64,000 bases of DNA from Bacteroides sp. (GTDB taxonomy: Bacteria > Bacteroidota > Bacteroidia > Bacteroidales > Muribaculaceae). Each line of letters opens with the position of its first letter. The stretch's first letter is position 1. The translations under genes were made by a program, and so were the position numbers. Positions 1 through 11,045 of this stretch are shown piece after piece. The notes under the pieces were generated by a model, which did no database searches, was not told where the DNA came from, and saw nothing but the letters and a program-made list of their open reading frames with translations. The stretch covers positions 112,862-176,861 of the forward strand of contig JAAVBC010000017.1 of the NCBI GenBank assembly GCA_014803765.1. The letters run 5' to 3'.

Positions 1-1054
1 ACATAATCCAGTGAGAGCGTTCGGCGGCGGGAATTCTATCTGATAAGGAGGAAGGGATAACCATGAAGTTGCTCCCTTTTCCCGTCGGTTTTGCAGAATA
101 GAACAGGTCGTAGGCAGCATTCTTGAATATCGCTTTGCCTGCTTCATCTCTTTCGAGACGCACTTTCACCAATGCACCTCCACGTGTATCCGTAGTCTTC
201 ATATTCGAGATGAAATTTCCGAGGGAATAGACCACGAGTACATCCTTATTCTCGCGTTCGTTGCGGACAACCTTCATTGGTTGGATAACATGAGGATGAC
301 CGCCTATTATCAGGTCAACCCCCTCATCCTTCAGGAAGTCGGCGATTGCGCGTTGATTGGCATTTTCCGTGAGGACATACTCAACACCCCAGTGGATGGC
401 AACGCAGATTATTTCAGCTCCGGCTTCGCGGGTAGCTTTAATTTCGCGCCTCATTTTATCGCGATCAATCAAAGCGACTTCCATCCCCTCGCGGGGAGAG
501 ATGCCGTTGGTGCCGTAAGTATAGTTAAGAAATCCGACTTTAAACCCCTTGATATCTTTAATAAACGGGATGAGTTGTTCGCGCCGGGCGGCATCGTGAT
601 ATGTGCCTATATGGTCGACTCCGAGATTGTCCAGAGCGGTGAGGGTGCGTCGCGCTGCTTTATCGCCGCTATCAAGACAATGATTATTGGATGTCAGAAA
701 CATATCGAATCCTGCATCGCGAAGAGCCTCCGCGTATGAATCCGGGGCAGAAAAGCAGGGATAGCCGCTGTAACGCGGTCCCCCTCCGAGAGGAACCTCA
801 AGATTGCATACCGCATAATCAGCCTCTGTCACGATCGGCGCAATAAGGGTGAAGCATTTGGAATAGTCATAGCGCTTTCCGTCGCCTTCAAGGAGCGCCT
901 GGTCAAGTTGCGCCTGATGCTGCATAGCATCGCCGACAAAGAGTAGGTCGATGCCGGGAGGTTCGGCAGCTGTCGCATTTGCGCCAACTATAAAATTAAG
1001 AAGAGAGAAGAGTAAGATAGAGAAGAGTTGCATGCGGATTCGAATAAGAGTCAT
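1..1054 (-). CDS. CapA family protein (metallophosphatase-like, poly-gamma-glutamate synthesis type), 3' end truncated by window
   Basis: Reverse-strand reading from ATG at 1054 gives a signal-like N-terminus, then GIDLLFVGDAMQHQ...NLEVPLGG...SNNHCLDSG...IAIHWG-type...GGHPHVIQP motifs typical of CapA; runs off the left edge. Confidence 0.85.
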   Translation of the reverse strand, partial: MTLIRIRMQLFSILLFSLLNFIVGANATAAEPPGIDLLFVGDAMQHQAQLDQALLEGDGKRYDYSKCFTLIAPIVTEADYAVCNLEVPLGGGPRYSGYPCFSAPDSYAEALRDAGFDMFLTSNNHCLDSGDKAARRTLTALDNLGVDHIGTYHDAARREQLIPFIKDIKGFKVGFLNYTYGTNGISPREGMEVALIDRDKMRREIKATREAGAEIICVAIHWGVEYVLTENANQRAIADFLKDEGVDLIIGGHPHVIQPMKVVRNERENKDVLVVYSLGNFISNMKTTDTRGGALVKVRLERDEAGKAIFKNAAYDLFYSAKPTGKGSNFMVIPSSLSDRIPAAERSHWIM

Positions 1055-1126
1055 TTAGAATTACACATGAAGTAAGTAAGAGCGCGACAGTGTAAGGCGG
1101 CCGCGCTTAAGTATAAGGTCGGGAGA

Positions 1127-2032
1127 TTATGAAGGAAACTGACGGCGACGGGCTGCAAGTGTGTTCTTCATAAGGATGCAATTGGTCATCGGTCCGACTC
1201 CACCGGGCACGGGTGTGATCCATTCGCATTTAGGGCTGACATTCTCAAAGTCAACGTCGCCGCAGAGTCTCGATCCGCTCTTGCGTGTCGGGTCGGGGAC
1301 ACGGGTTGTGCCGACATCAAGCACTACTGCACCCTCCTTCACCATATCCTCCTTGACGAAACCGGGGACACCAAGAGCTGCAACAATAATATCTGCCTGA
1401 AGGCATTTTTCCTTAATGTCGGGTGTAGAAGAATGGCAGACAGTGACTGTGCAATCGCCTGGGAGGGCTTTCTGCATCAGCATGGCCGCTACGGGTTTTC
1501 CGACGATATTGCTGCGTCCCAACACTACGGCGTGTTTCCCCTTAGTCGGAATATCATACCGGCGCAGGAGTTCAATGACGGCAGAAGGAGTGGCAGGACG
1601 GAATGCGGGGAGTCCGATAGCCATTCTTCCGACATTGATGGGGTGGAAGCCATCGACATCCTTACGATAATCGAGCGCTTCGGTCACTTTCTGGGAATCT
1701 ATATGCCTGGGGAGAGGAAGTTGGATAATAATGCCATCGACTTCTTCATCTTTATTAAGGGAGTCAATAACGTCGAGGAGTTCCTGTTCGGTGATAGTAT
1801 CCTCAAAACGCAGGTTAGTGGACTTGAATCCGACTGCCTGACAGTTTTTCTCCTTATTTGCGACATAGGCTTCCGAACCTCCATCATGACCTACAATGAC
1901 GGCAACAAGGTGGGGCGGACGTTCTCCGCGCGCTACCATTTCTGCAACTTCCGTTGCAATCTCCTCCTTGACGCGTTGCGCCATCATTTTTCCATCTATT
2001 ATCTGCATATCCTGATAAGTAAATTTTGTCAA
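1127..2032 (-). CDS. folD: Bifunctional methylenetetrahydrofolate dehydrogenase/methenyltetrahydrofolate cyclohydrolase
   Basis: [24 protein letters not shown] and [11 protein letters not shown] motifs; true start may be [11 protein letters not shown]. Confidence 0.97.
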   Translation of the reverse strand: MTKFTYQDMQIIDGKMMAQRVKEEIATEVAEMVARGERPPHLVAVIVGHDGGSEAYVANKEKNCQAVGFKSTNLRFEDTITEQELLDVIDSLNKDEEVDGIIIQLPLPRHIDSQKVTEALDYRKDVDGFHPINVGRMAIGLPAFRPATPSAVIELLRRYDIPTKGKHAVVLGRSNIVGKPVAAMLMQKALPGDCTVTVCHSSTPDIKEKCLQADIIVAALGVPGFVKEDMVKEGAVVLDVGTTRVPDPTRKSGSRLCGDVDFENVSPKCEWITPVPGGVGPMTNCILMKNTLAARRRQFPS

Positions 2033-2070
2033 AAAATATTCAGTTACAAAAATAGTAAAAAAGAAGAAAT

Positions 2071-2098
2071 AAAAAAAGAGGGCTTTGCAACCCTCTTT
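2071..2098 (-). terminator. Rho-independent terminator candidate
   Basis: AAAGAGGG-ctttgcaa-CCCTCTTT stem with T-run on the minus strand, between the DUF4270 gene and folD. Confidence 0.65.
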
Positions 2099-2118
2099 CT
2101 AAATAAAGTATACAGGAA

Positions 2119-3534
2119 TTATTTAATTAATTGACTCGTGAATGTGAACACTACCTGAGCATTGTCGGTGTGAAGTTCCACCATCGCCGGCTTCTGCAGA
2201 TAAGGGGTGCAACCGGTGATATAGATAGTGTAAGACCCATCATAGTTCTTGGAAGACTCCGAATTTATCTGCACGGGGATGAGAGTGAAATCTACATCCT
2301 CCGGCTTTATTTCATCGGGATTATTCTTCAGATTGACGATATATTCTCGCAAAGAAGCGAATTCATATCTACCCTTATCGGATTTATATTCTCCGCGGAA
2401 GGAAGTCTTATTGTCCGGCACCTTTCCATTTGTGAAGAATTCCTGAATATCTTTTGTCAGAATCATCAGCAGGTCAGGGGGTGCCGCGATTCCATAATCA
2501 TTGCTGACGGGAGTCGCCGGGATTGCCAGTGTAAGATTATTGATGATTTTAAGATTGTCGGGGGAAGTCCAATACTCATTCAGAATCTTATCCACAGGGA
2601 AGCTGAAGCGGACGTGATAACCGAGAGGAGCCGTGATAATCTGCGCTCCGGAATTGATTTTCGCCAGCAAAGCGGGGGAGGGAGTATATTTGAAATTAGT
2701 GCTGCTGAGCACTTCCGGAGCTGTAGCCAGGATGCAGATTGAATCCTTCATTCTGACCTGCTTTTTCACAGCCTCGTCATTCTCCACAATGTTTCGCTCG
2801 ATGAAATGATGATAGTAGAGCACCATCTGCGTAGCGAGAATATTTGCCATTGCTCCTTTTCCGAAAGAGGGTTCGATGAAGATTCCCGGGAAATACTGAT
2901 TAAAGGTAGCAGGCCAAGCGAACGCCTGCGGATCTTTCCTGTAAGCATTGAAGAGATCTATACCCCATTGTTTGGGAAGAGGGGTGGAAATCTGCAGGGA
3001 GACTGCTTTCTGAAAAGTGGAATCAGACAGGGCAAGGGCTGAGAGAGTGTAATTACGTGAAGCTACCGGAGCTGCAGGATTGTAATAACCGGCAGGATTG
3101 AAATTACTCTTGATGTCCTTCGGAAGCTGCTTGGTCAGCGTATAGACTTTCAGCTGCTGCGGAGCAAGCGTGTCGCCGATAGTCATCTGTCGGGGAGCAG
3201 TCAGCATTAGCTTCAGAGAGTCAACTCTGTCAACGCCGATGGAATCCGGAATAGCGAGTTCGGGAGCCGCCAGGAGCTGAGTGACATAAGAAGCCGAGAG
3301 TTCACCAAATTCCGGCACATTGATGTTTCCGATGAGATTATTCACGGAGCGAGCGTCGACAGCTATCGCATCAACTGTGCGGGAATTGAAATTAAAAGAT
3401 GTGGAATCCACATTGATCGTCACATCCCCCTTGAAGATAGACTCACCTATGGGGCTGACATCATCCTGACAGGATGCGAGCGAAAGGGAGAGTAGAGTAG
3501 TTATAGCGGCTGCACCAGCCAAGCGCATTATCAT
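2119..3534 (-). CDS. DUF4270 family lipoprotein
   Basis: Lipobox-like LSLASC; Bacteroidetes DUF4270-type sequence next to the short glycogen synthase. Confidence 0.8.
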   Translation of the reverse strand: MIMRLAGAAAITTLLSLSLASCQDDVSPIGESIFKGDVTINVDSTSFNFNSRTVDAIAVDARSVNNLIGNINVPEFGELSASYVTQLLAAPELAIPDSIGVDRVDSLKLMLTAPRQMTIGDTLAPQQLKVYTLTKQLPKDIKSNFNPAGYYNPAAPVASRNYTLSALALSDSTFQKAVSLQISTPLPKQWGIDLFNAYRKDPQAFAWPATFNQYFPGIFIEPSFGKGAMANILATQMVLYYHHFIERNIVENDEAVKKQVRMKDSICILATAPEVLSSTNFKYTPSPALLAKINSGAQIITAPLGYHVRFSFPVDKILNEYWTSPDNLKIINNLTLAIPATPVSNDYGIAAPPDLLMILTKDIQEFFTNGKVPDNKTSFRGEYKSDKGRYEFASLREYIVNLKNNPDEIKPEDVDFTLIPVQINSESSKNYDGSYTIYITGCTPYLQKPAMVELHTDNAQVVFTFTSQLIK

Positions 3535-3622
3535 GTTGTGGAATTGCTAAGTAAATATTGTGAAAAAAGCCTAGGTGAGAAGAGGTGAGAAGAGACGAGA
3601 AAAGAAAGAGGGAGAGAATGCC

Positions 3623-4432
3623 TTAGATTTTTTCGTAGAATGCGAGGAAAGATTCTTTCCCTTTCAAGGCTTCCTCCTTAAGCATGAAGGGGATTCCTTT
3701 AGCATTGACGTAATCAAGGAGTTCGGGATCGGGAGTGTCTGTCAGGAACACCACTCCGGAAGCAGAATCGATAGCGATCTTATGAAGATCATTGACGCTA
3801 AGCTCTTTGTCTTCATAATCTTTGAGGATTTCCGGGTCAAAACCATCATCTTTCAGATTCTTAAGAAGATTTTTATTTACCGGAGCCATTTCGGGATGAT
3901 GCGGTTCGACGCAATATACGATCTTTGCGTACTGCCAAAGCCCTTCCTCAAGACTTTTCTTTTTCATATAAAGCGGAGTGAGAGCTGTGATCCATCCTGA
4001 ACACTGAATGATAGTCGGTTCCCATCGAAGTTTTTTGACTGTCTCCATTGTGCCGCGGGCAAAATAGATCGCACGCTCATCATTGTCAGGGCGATTTGAA
4101 CCGAAAGCATCGATGTCATCATCCTCCTTGAGGAAGTAATCATCATTGTCGATAAAATAGACCTGAATTCTGACGGGCTGCATGGAAGCGACTTTCAGGA
4201 TAAGAGGATGGTCGCTGCCATTGATTTCTATGTTAAGTCCGCTGAGTCTGATTACCTCGTGCAGTTGATTTCGGCGTTCGTTGATAGAGCCGAATTTAGG
4301 CATGAAAGTGCGCACGTCATTGCCTTTGCCTTGAATAGTCTGCGGAAGACTTTTGGCAAGGGTAGATAACTCATTCGAGGGGAGGTAAGGAGCGATCTCC
4401 TGCGAGACAAAAAGTATTCTGTTATTAGCCAT
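3623..4432 (-). CDS. Glycogen/starch synthase N-terminal-like protein (short Bacteroidetes form)
   Basis: ILFVSQEIAPYLPSNELSTLAKSLPQTIQGKGNDVRTFMPKFG resembles the GT5 N-terminal domain; divergent from panC. Confidence 0.85.
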   Translation of the reverse strand: MANNRILFVSQEIAPYLPSNELSTLAKSLPQTIQGKGNDVRTFMPKFGSINERRNQLHEVIRLSGLNIEINGSDHPLILKVASMQPVRIQVYFIDNDDYFLKEDDDIDAFGSNRPDNDERAIYFARGTMETVKKLRWEPTIIQCSGWITALTPLYMKKKSLEEGLWQYAKIVYCVEPHHPEMAPVNKNLLKNLKDDGFDPEILKDYEDKELSVNDLHKIAIDSASGVVFLTDTPDPELLDYVNAKGIPFMLKEEALKGKESFLAFYEKI

Positions 4433-4728
4433 TTGTTAAAATAAAAACTAATGTCTGCGGAAATAAGAAGATATTTCAGTGCAAACTTAAATGCAAAGTT
4501 ACAAAAAAATCGTGAGAAAACCTTATTTTAGGTACTGAAACCACTCAGTTTTCACCATAATTAATAAAAATCGGCGTTTTGGGGCATTAAAGATGGGTGA
4601 TGAATTGCGAGAATTATAAGTTTTTGCTAATTTTGCCTGATAATTTAGCCTCACCTCCGAATTTGGCGGAGCAGGATGGCATTTGCGAAAAAATTACAGG
4701 CACCATTCTGAGGCGTAAAAACAAAGAT

Positions 4729-5577
4729 ATGCAGATTATACGCAGTGTCGAAGAGCTGTTAGGGTATATAGCCCTGAGAAAAGAGCAGCATCAGTCAATA
4801 GGTTTCGTCCCCACGATGGGAGCGTTGCATGCCGGACACATATCTCTTGTAGAGAAAGCAGTGGAGGAGAATGACGTAGCAGTCGTCAGTGTATTCGTCA
4901 ATCCGACTCAATTCAATAATCCTACGGATCTTGCAACTTATCCGCGAGATGAAGAAGCGGATATCCGTTTGCTTGCGAAACACGGAGTGGACGCGGTGTT
5001 CATGCCCGGTGTAGAAGAAATGTATCCTAATGGGATGGAGCGTGATCACGAATTCAATCTCGGTGCGGCTGCTGAGGTTATGGAAGGGAAGATGCGTCCC
5101 GGACATTTTCAGGGAGTCGCGCAGGTTGTCAGCCGCTTATTTCTTCTCGTGCGCCCCAACCGCGCTTATTTCGGCGAGAAAGATTTTCAGCAGATCGCTA
5201 TCATCAAGAATATGACGGAGAGCGAGGGAATAGATGTCGAGATCATCAGTTGCCCGATAAAGCGCGCAGAGGATGGTTTGGCGCTTTCCTCGCGAAATGC
5301 TCTGCTCACAGAGGAGCAGCGTAAGCGCGCTCCGGAGATTTACGCCGCCCTCAAAGAGAGTGTGGAATATTCTAAAACTCATTCCGTACGTGCCACTCAC
5401 GACAGTGTCGTAGAGCGTCTGGATGCTGTCCCGGAGATGCAGGTGGAATATTTCGAGATTGTAGACTCCCGAACTCTTCTTCCGGTTGAGGAATGGGATG
5501 AAGCACCGAGTGTGACGGGGTGTATCACTGTCTACAACGGCAAGGTCCGACTTATCGATAATATACGTTACAGATAA
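4729..5577 (+). CDS. panC: Pantothenate synthetase
   Basis: FVPTMGALHAGHISLV, VFVNPTQFNNPTDLATYPR and FGEKDFQQ motifs; in-frame ATG at 4729 fits better than 4597. Confidence 0.97.
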   Translation: MQIIRSVEELLGYIALRKEQHQSIGFVPTMGALHAGHISLVEKAVEENDVAVVSVFVNPTQFNNPTDLATYPRDEEADIRLLAKHGVDAVFMPGVEEMYPNGMERDHEFNLGAAAEVMEGKMRPGHFQGVAQVVSRLFLLVRPNRAYFGEKDFQQIAIIKNMTESEGIDVEIISCPIKRAEDGLALSSRNALLTEEQRKRAPEIYAALKESVEYSKTHSVRATHDSVVERLDAVPEMQVEYFEIVDSRTLLPVEEWDEAPSVTGCITVYNGKVRLIDNIRYR

Positions 5578-5642
5578 GTAATCTTGTTAACTTATTAATC
5601 CGAAAGGCAAAAAATCAAAATTTAAGAAACAGAATATAAGCC

Positions 5643-5993
5643 ATGCTTATCGAAATGATGCAATCCAAGATTCATCGCGTCACAGTGACCGAGGCGAATC
5701 TTAATTATATTGGAAGCATAACGATTGATTCGGCATTGCTGAAGGCTTCCGGGATATTGCCCGGACAGAGAGTCTTTATTGTCAATAATAATAACGGCGA
5801 GCGCTTTGACACATACGTCATTGCCGGAGAGGAAAACTCCGGAGTGATTTGTCTGAACGGAGCTGCTGCGCGTAAGGCACAACCCGGTGATATCGTCATC
5901 ATCATGAGTTACGTCCAGCTGACTCCCGAAGAGGCAAAAGAGTTCAAACCGACAGTGATCTTCCCGGACACTGCTACCAACCGACTTCTCTGA
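5643..5993 (+). CDS. panD: Aspartate 1-decarboxylase
   Basis: [29 protein letters not shown] with the G-S processing site; downstream of panC. Confidence 0.97.
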   Translation: MLIEMMQSKIHRVTVTEANLNYIGSITIDSALLKASGILPGQRVFIVNNNNGERFDTYVIAGEENSGVICLNGAAARKAQPGDIVIIMSYVQLTPEEAKEFKPTVIFPDTATNRLL

Positions 5994-6083
5994 TCAGATT
6001 ACTTCAATTCTCCCTCTCCGCTCTCCTGAGAGAAAGAGATATGAAACAATAGTAAAAACCATAGTAAATACCATACACTAATA

Positions 6084-7436
6084 ATGTTTGATTCATTATC
6101 CGAGAAACTTGAGAAATCACTCCAGATATTGAAAGGTGAGGGAAAAATCACCGAAATCAACGTTGCGCAGACCATGAAGGAGGTGCAGCGTGCGTTGATG
6201 AGTGCCGATGTCAATCATAAGATTGCGAAGAACTTCGCATCCACTGTTAAGCAGAAAGCGTTGGGTCAGAATGTCCTGACGGCGTTGAAGCCGAAAGAGG
6301 TGATGATGAAGATTGTCTACGATGAACTCGTTGCGCTTATGGGAGGCAGCCAGGCACCGCTGAATTTAGACGGCAAACCGGCTGTGATTCTTATGTCGGG
6401 TCTGCAGGGATCCGGTAAGACTACTTTCTCAGGAAAGCTTGCGAAATATCTCACTTCAAAAGGAAAGCATCCGTTGCTCGTAGCCGACGACGTGCATCGT
6501 CCCGCCGCTGTCGATCAGTTGAAAGTGCTTGGAGAATCCATCAATATCCCGGTGTTCTCAGAGCCTGACAGCAAGGATGCGGTAGGGATTGCTCAGAGAG
6601 CTGTGGCATACGCAAAGGCGAATAATCATGATGTCGTCATTATAGACACGGCGGGTCGTCTGGCAGTGGATGAGGAGATGATGAATGAGATCTCCGCTAT
6701 CCGCGATGCAGTGAAACCTCAGGAAATTCTCTTCGTTGTCGACGCAATGACCGGTCAGGACGCTGTGAATACAGCCAAGGCGTTCAACGATCGTCTGGAC
6801 TTCAACGGCGTAATCCTTACGAAACTCGATGGCGACACACGCGGCGGTGCGGCTCTCTCAATCCGTTCGGTTGTCGATAAGCCGATCAAGTTTATCGGCA
6901 CAGGCGAGAAGATGATGGATCTTCAGGTATTTAATCCTGAAGGTATGGCAGACCGCATATTGGGTCGAGGCGACCTGCGTGAGCTTGCAGCGCGTGCGCA
7001 GACTGTCTATGATGAGCAGGAAGCCAAGGCACTTGAGGAGAAGATACGTCGCAACAAGTTCGACTTCGAGGATTTCCGCAAGCAGATTCAGCAGATCAAG
7101 AAGATGGGTAATCTTAAAGATATAGCATCAATGATTCCCGGAGTCGGTAAGGCTATCAAGGACATAGATATTGACGACAATGCCTTCAAGGGTATTGAAG
7201 CGATCATTGACTCAATGACTCCTTTCGAGCGTCGCAATCCCGACATCATCAACGCCTCACGCAGAGCGAGAATTGCAAAGGGTAGCGGCACATCGCTGCA
7301 GGAGGTCAATAAGCTCATCAAGCAGTTTGCAGAGACGCGCAAGATGATGAATATGGCGACTAAGATGAATCCCAAAAAGATGATGGCGCAGATGAAGCAG
7401 CTTAAGCAGATGCAAAAGGGGATGCCCGGCAGATAA
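6084..7436 (+). CDS. ffh: Signal recognition particle protein Ffh/SRP54
   Basis: GLQGSGKTTFSGKLA, DTAGRL and TKLDGDTRGGAAL motifs and Met-rich M domain. Confidence 0.98.
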   Translation: MFDSLSEKLEKSLQILKGEGKITEINVAQTMKEVQRALMSADVNHKIAKNFASTVKQKALGQNVLTALKPKEVMMKIVYDELVALMGGSQAPLNLDGKPAVILMSGLQGSGKTTFSGKLAKYLTSKGKHPLLVADDVHRPAAVDQLKVLGESINIPVFSEPDSKDAVGIAQRAVAYAKANNHDVVIIDTAGRLAVDEEMMNEISAIRDAVKPQEILFVVDAMTGQDAVNTAKAFNDRLDFNGVILTKLDGDTRGGAALSIRSVVDKPIKFIGTGEKMMDLQVFNPEGMADRILGRGDLRELAARAQTVYDEQEAKALEEKIRRNKFDFEDFRKQIQQIKKMGNLKDIASMIPGVGKAIKDIDIDDNAFKGIEAIIDSMTPFERRNPDIINASRRARIAKGSGTSLQEVNKLIKQFAETRKMMNMATKMNPKKMMAQMKQLKQMQKGMPGR

Positions 7437-7480
7437 TCCCGGCATTAACTCTGAAAAAGCATAATCGAATCCATTAAATA

Positions 7481-7535
7481 ACAACATAGAGAGAGGGCGT
7501 TGACTCCGAGTCAGCGCCCTCTCTCTCTATGTTGT
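7481..7535. terminator. Long bidirectional terminator hairpin between convergent genes
   Basis: ACAACATAGAGAGAGGGCGTTGACT / AGTCAGCGCCCTCTCTCTCTATGTTGT near-perfect inverted repeat. Confidence 0.8.
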
Positions 7536-7555
7536 GTTGTTGTGTCGGCGGAGGA

Positions 7556-8932
7556 TTAGAAGGGGAAGTTGATGCCGAAGCTGACTTCGGCGTTGCTGTT
7601 GAGGGGAATACCCTGCTTGGCGAGCTTACCTACAGTGCGGTCCATGCCGGCAAACATGTTGAAACCTTTGACATTCAGATTGAGCAACCATCCGAAAGCA
7701 ACTCCATACGTGCCTGCGGCAAAGTTGACGGAAGCTGCAAGACATTTCACGGGATGCACGTTGGCAGAGAAGCGGAAGTCTGTCCATGTGAACGAACCAT
7801 TGAATTTCGTAGTGTTTACCATGCCGAATGAAAGATTGCGATAGTAGGGAAGGATATACTCCACACCCCAGTTGAGAGTGGCGCGCAGACCGGTTGTTCT
7901 GCCTCCGGTGTGACCCTCATCTTCGAGTTGATAGAGATTACTGAGATCATCAGTCAGCTTATCCCATTCGGTTCTGCCGTCGTCATCCTTATTATCAGAT
8001 CCGATAGAGAATGTATAGTCGGAAGTTGCGACCTCGCGATAGCCATTGGTAGAAGCCTTCAGAGTATTGCTCCAGGACATAAAGCCGAGGTCAAGCATTG
8101 CAAGAGAGAAACGGAAATCGCGCCATTCGTAAGTCGCGCCCAGATCGAATCCGAGTCCAAAGCCGTTAAGCCCGATGCCGTCAATGTCCAGACCATCCAC
8201 GTAAAAGCGTCCGGTCTTATCGCTGTATTTCTGCTTGAATGTAGCATTCTTGATATTTGCATAGACATCTGCGTTAGTGCGGATATTCCAGGAATCCTCA
8301 TTCAGTTGGAGATAAGCCTCGTTCATGTACATATCTACATTCCCGAGTCCGAGAAGGAACTTTACGGCAGCACCTGCGCGAAGACCGGGAACCTGCTTGA
8401 TATCACGCGAGTGATTCAACTGAATCTGAGCGTAGGCGTTGGCAGTGGCACGCAGATTCTTAATGTCGTAGGTCTTATTCTCCACACCCTCCTTGGCAAG
8501 ACGGATAAGCGACCCCGGCACCATCACTTCAGCATCAGCGACTGCACTGATTGTGATAGCATTGTTGCCGCCCCAAGCCTTCCAGCCGACAGCGAGTATA
8601 TCCTCATTGACGGCAGCTCCGATGCGATTCTTATCGTGGATCTTTCCAAGCACAGTCGAAGCCTCAACGCCGGGATTAGTGAAGAGGACTGTTCTGCCAT
8701 CAACATTATAGACGAGTGAGTTAACACCGACATTACCATGCATTCCGACATTAAGACTGCCGAGAGCGGGGAAGGCTACAAACCCCTTTCTGACAGTGTC
8801 AGCCATCGCGGGATTGAGCATATATCGATGAGTATAGTTATCAATAAAATAGCCCGAATAAGAAGCCTGAGCGAATGCAGAGCCGGCAGCGGCACCTGCA
8901 ACTAAGATTGATAAAATATATTTAGATTTCAT
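7556..8932 (-). CDS. DUF5723-like family outer-membrane-associated protein
   Basis: Signal peptide and Bacteroidetes beta-rich sequence ending NSNAEVSFGINFPF; family assigned from memory. Confidence 0.65.
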   Translation of the reverse strand: MKSKYILSILVAGAAAGSAFAQASYSGYFIDNYTHRYMLNPAMADTVRKGFVAFPALGSLNVGMHGNVGVNSLVYNVDGRTVLFTNPGVEASTVLGKIHDKNRIGAAVNEDILAVGWKAWGGNNAITISAVADAEVMVPGSLIRLAKEGVENKTYDIKNLRATANAYAQIQLNHSRDIKQVPGLRAGAAVKFLLGLGNVDMYMNEAYLQLNEDSWNIRTNADVYANIKNATFKQKYSDKTGRFYVDGLDIDGIGLNGFGLGFDLGATYEWRDFRFSLAMLDLGFMSWSNTLKASTNGYREVATSDYTFSIGSDNKDDDGRTEWDKLTDDLSNLYQLEDEGHTGGRTTGLRATLNWGVEYILPYYRNLSFGMVNTTKFNGSFTWTDFRFSANVHPVKCLAASVNFAAGTYGVAFGWLLNLNVKGFNMFAGMDRTVGKLAKQGIPLNSNAEVSFGINFPF

Positions 8933-8968
8933 GACGTTCTCTTATTTATTTAATTTTTGAGGGCTTAC

Positions 8969-10846
8969 TTAATTATTGGGTTCATAATCATCATCCACAT
9001 ATTCATAGTAACCATTAATGCGCGCTTTGATATTATCAAGCGTGAGGGTCATTTCCGGCGAGAGAGCGGGAACTTGAGTCGGATCCTGCTGAAGTTCGTT
9101 GGAAATTGCTGAGACTTCGTAATAGATACCATCGATACCGGTCAGATCCTCATAACCTTCATTGGGAGTGATAGTGATGACGATCGGTTCGTTTTCAGCC
9201 ATAGCTTTCACGACAGTCGCTTTACATTCACCCATTCTCACACCCTCCTTGTTCAGAAGATAAGCAGAAAGATTTACGTCGAGCGGCACGATAGAGGAAA
9301 CGACGGCATTCAGTTCGATTTTCTTGATATGAAGATCGGAAAGCACATCGGAATCCCATTCGGAGTCAGTGCCGCTATAATAGATCTGAGATCCATCGGC
9401 AAGCGCGAGAGGTGCGCGGAACTCATAAGTGCCGGCTACGGGATTGATCTCCCATTTGTCTTTGCTATCGCCGGGGAGTTGCAGCGGGAATTTTTCAGCT
9501 TCTCCGTCAACTTTCGCGTCTGTGAAATCTACCCTGATGGTTTCGGGAATGCCATCGCCGTAAAGCACTTCGCCTAATTGAGAGAAGATTTCGGGAGTCG
9601 CATTCTCATAACCGACAGCCGGAGTGTAAGTACCCCACGGAGCGGGAGCCACTGCAAACTTATATGGACCCTCTCCGAGATTTGTGCCTACATTGATAGT
9701 GGTCTCCATTGTCAGAGTCTTGGATGCTCCTGATTCCCAATGAGGAGTGACTGCAAGTCCGGTGCTTCCGCTCAGACCATATTTGGCACATGTATTCTCA
9801 AGACTTATATAGAGCTGAGGATTTGCAAGATTGAGGCGTGTATTGTCCTGACTGAGGAACTCAGGGAGGTTATTGAGTTTTACGTCATCAAATGCAAAAT
9901 TATCCAGAGTGTAGTCAATGCCTCCCGAGAAATATGCAATATCGAATGAGGAAAGATCATACTGAGAATCGAGATAGAATGAGGTTGGCAGAACTATTCC
10001 GGCGCGCGGCACGAGATCAAGATAGCCATCCAGTACATCCATACTGCCCTTATAGTCGAAAGCGTGATTAACAATAACGTCCTGGCTTTCCATTCCTATA
10101 ACTTCTGCGCGGAGTGCAATCGACCATTGAGCTGAAGTGACGGTGTATGAGGGGACAGTAACGATACCTGTGGCAGGATCGTATGAGCCGAGTCCTTTTA
10201 CTCCATCTATCACAACCTCTGCAGGTTTGCCATTTTCCATTGTGAGAGATTTAGGGAAGCTGAGGCGGAGGTCAGTGATATTTATCTCTTCGATAGTATT
10301 TAGCAGCTCAGCTGGAAGGAACATCTTAGTTGTAAAAGTGACTCCGTTCACACCGAGACTCTTGACAGACGTCACCTTCTTATCGATATTGTCGATATGG
10401 TAAGTGAAGGGCTTTTCAATAGATTTAATTTCATAATGCAAAGCCTCGCGCGCTGACGCTCCCTTTTTGCGAGCTGCGGGGACAGCTACAATGTTGACAG
10501 GCACTTTGCCGTCATCAATGTCTTTCGGAGAATTGACGTGGAAAGAGCTGAGATGAATAGGCTCTGAAGAGAATGTGCCGGTGTTGCGGAACACGAAAAT
10601 CTGCTTCCCTTGCAGGGCTTCGATGTCGCCGGTATAATCCTCTTTAATAATATTCTCGTCATCTTTAATATCGATAACAGAATTAAGGGTTACGGGGGCA
10701 AGATTGACCGGGACAATCAGATCTTTGACCTCAACACGCGAAGTTGTGTCGATATTGCCAAGATCATACTTATCATCCACGCATCCTGTCAGGAGTGTTG
10801 CGGCAGCTAAGGGCAAGACCAAAGCCGGATAGTAACGATTTGCCAT
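8969..10846 (-). CDS. Hypothetical lipoprotein
   Basis: Start at 10846 gives MANRYYPALVLPLAAATLLTGCVDDKYD with a lipobox; no family recognised. Confidence 0.75.
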   Translation of the reverse strand: MANRYYPALVLPLAAATLLTGCVDDKYDLGNIDTTSRVEVKDLIVPVNLAPVTLNSVIDIKDDENIIKEDYTGDIEALQGKQIFVFRNTGTFSSEPIHLSSFHVNSPKDIDDGKVPVNIVAVPAARKKGASAREALHYEIKSIEKPFTYHIDNIDKKVTSVKSLGVNGVTFTTKMFLPAELLNTIEEINITDLRLSFPKSLTMENGKPAEVVIDGVKGLGSYDPATGIVTVPSYTVTSAQWSIALRAEVIGMESQDVIVNHAFDYKGSMDVLDGYLDLVPRAGIVLPTSFYLDSQYDLSSFDIAYFSGGIDYTLDNFAFDDVKLNNLPEFLSQDNTRLNLANPQLYISLENTCAKYGLSGSTGLAVTPHWESGASKTLTMETTINVGTNLGEGPYKFAVAPAPWGTYTPAVGYENATPEIFSQLGEVLYGDGIPETIRVDFTDAKVDGEAEKFPLQLPGDSKDKWEINPVAGTYEFRAPLALADGSQIYYSGTDSEWDSDVLSDLHIKKIELNAVVSSIVPLDVNLSAYLLNKEGVRMGECKATVVKAMAENEPIVITITPNEGYEDLTGIDGIYYEVSAISNELQQDPTQVPALSPEMTLTLDNIKARINGYYEYVDDDYEPNN

Positions 10847-10899
10847 TTCTTTTAAATTGATTATTAGGTTAATAAATGATAAAAACAAGGCTGTAATGT

Positions 10900-11010
10900 A
10901 ACCCCACTCCGTGGGGTTGTGTGGGGGGGGGAGAGGAGTGTTGTTGAGCCGAGGGTATCAGCCCATAAGGCTGATACCCTCAGTTAAGTGAGAGCAACCC
11001 CACGAAGTGT
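10900..11010. repeat. Intergenic composite palindromic repeat
   Basis: AACCCCACtccGTGGGGTT, then GAGGGTATCAGCCcataaGGCTGATACCCTC, then a second ACCCCAC/GTGGGG pair. Confidence 0.6.
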
Positions 11011-11045
11011 GGGTGTGGGGGATTGTGGGGGGATGCGTGGGCAGG

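Noticed and set aside
1433-2134. 233-aa plus-strand ORF opposite folD
   Set aside because: Antisense to clear FolD; no family resemblance.
3623-4432. Glycogen synthase as a truncated pseudogene
   Set aside because: The short form of about 270 aa divergent from panC is, as far as I recall, the normal Bacteroidetes arrangement.
7910-8719. 269-aa plus-strand ORF opposite the DUF5723-like gene
   Set aside because: Antisense shadow; the minus-strand product has a signal peptide and consistent Bacteroidetes character.
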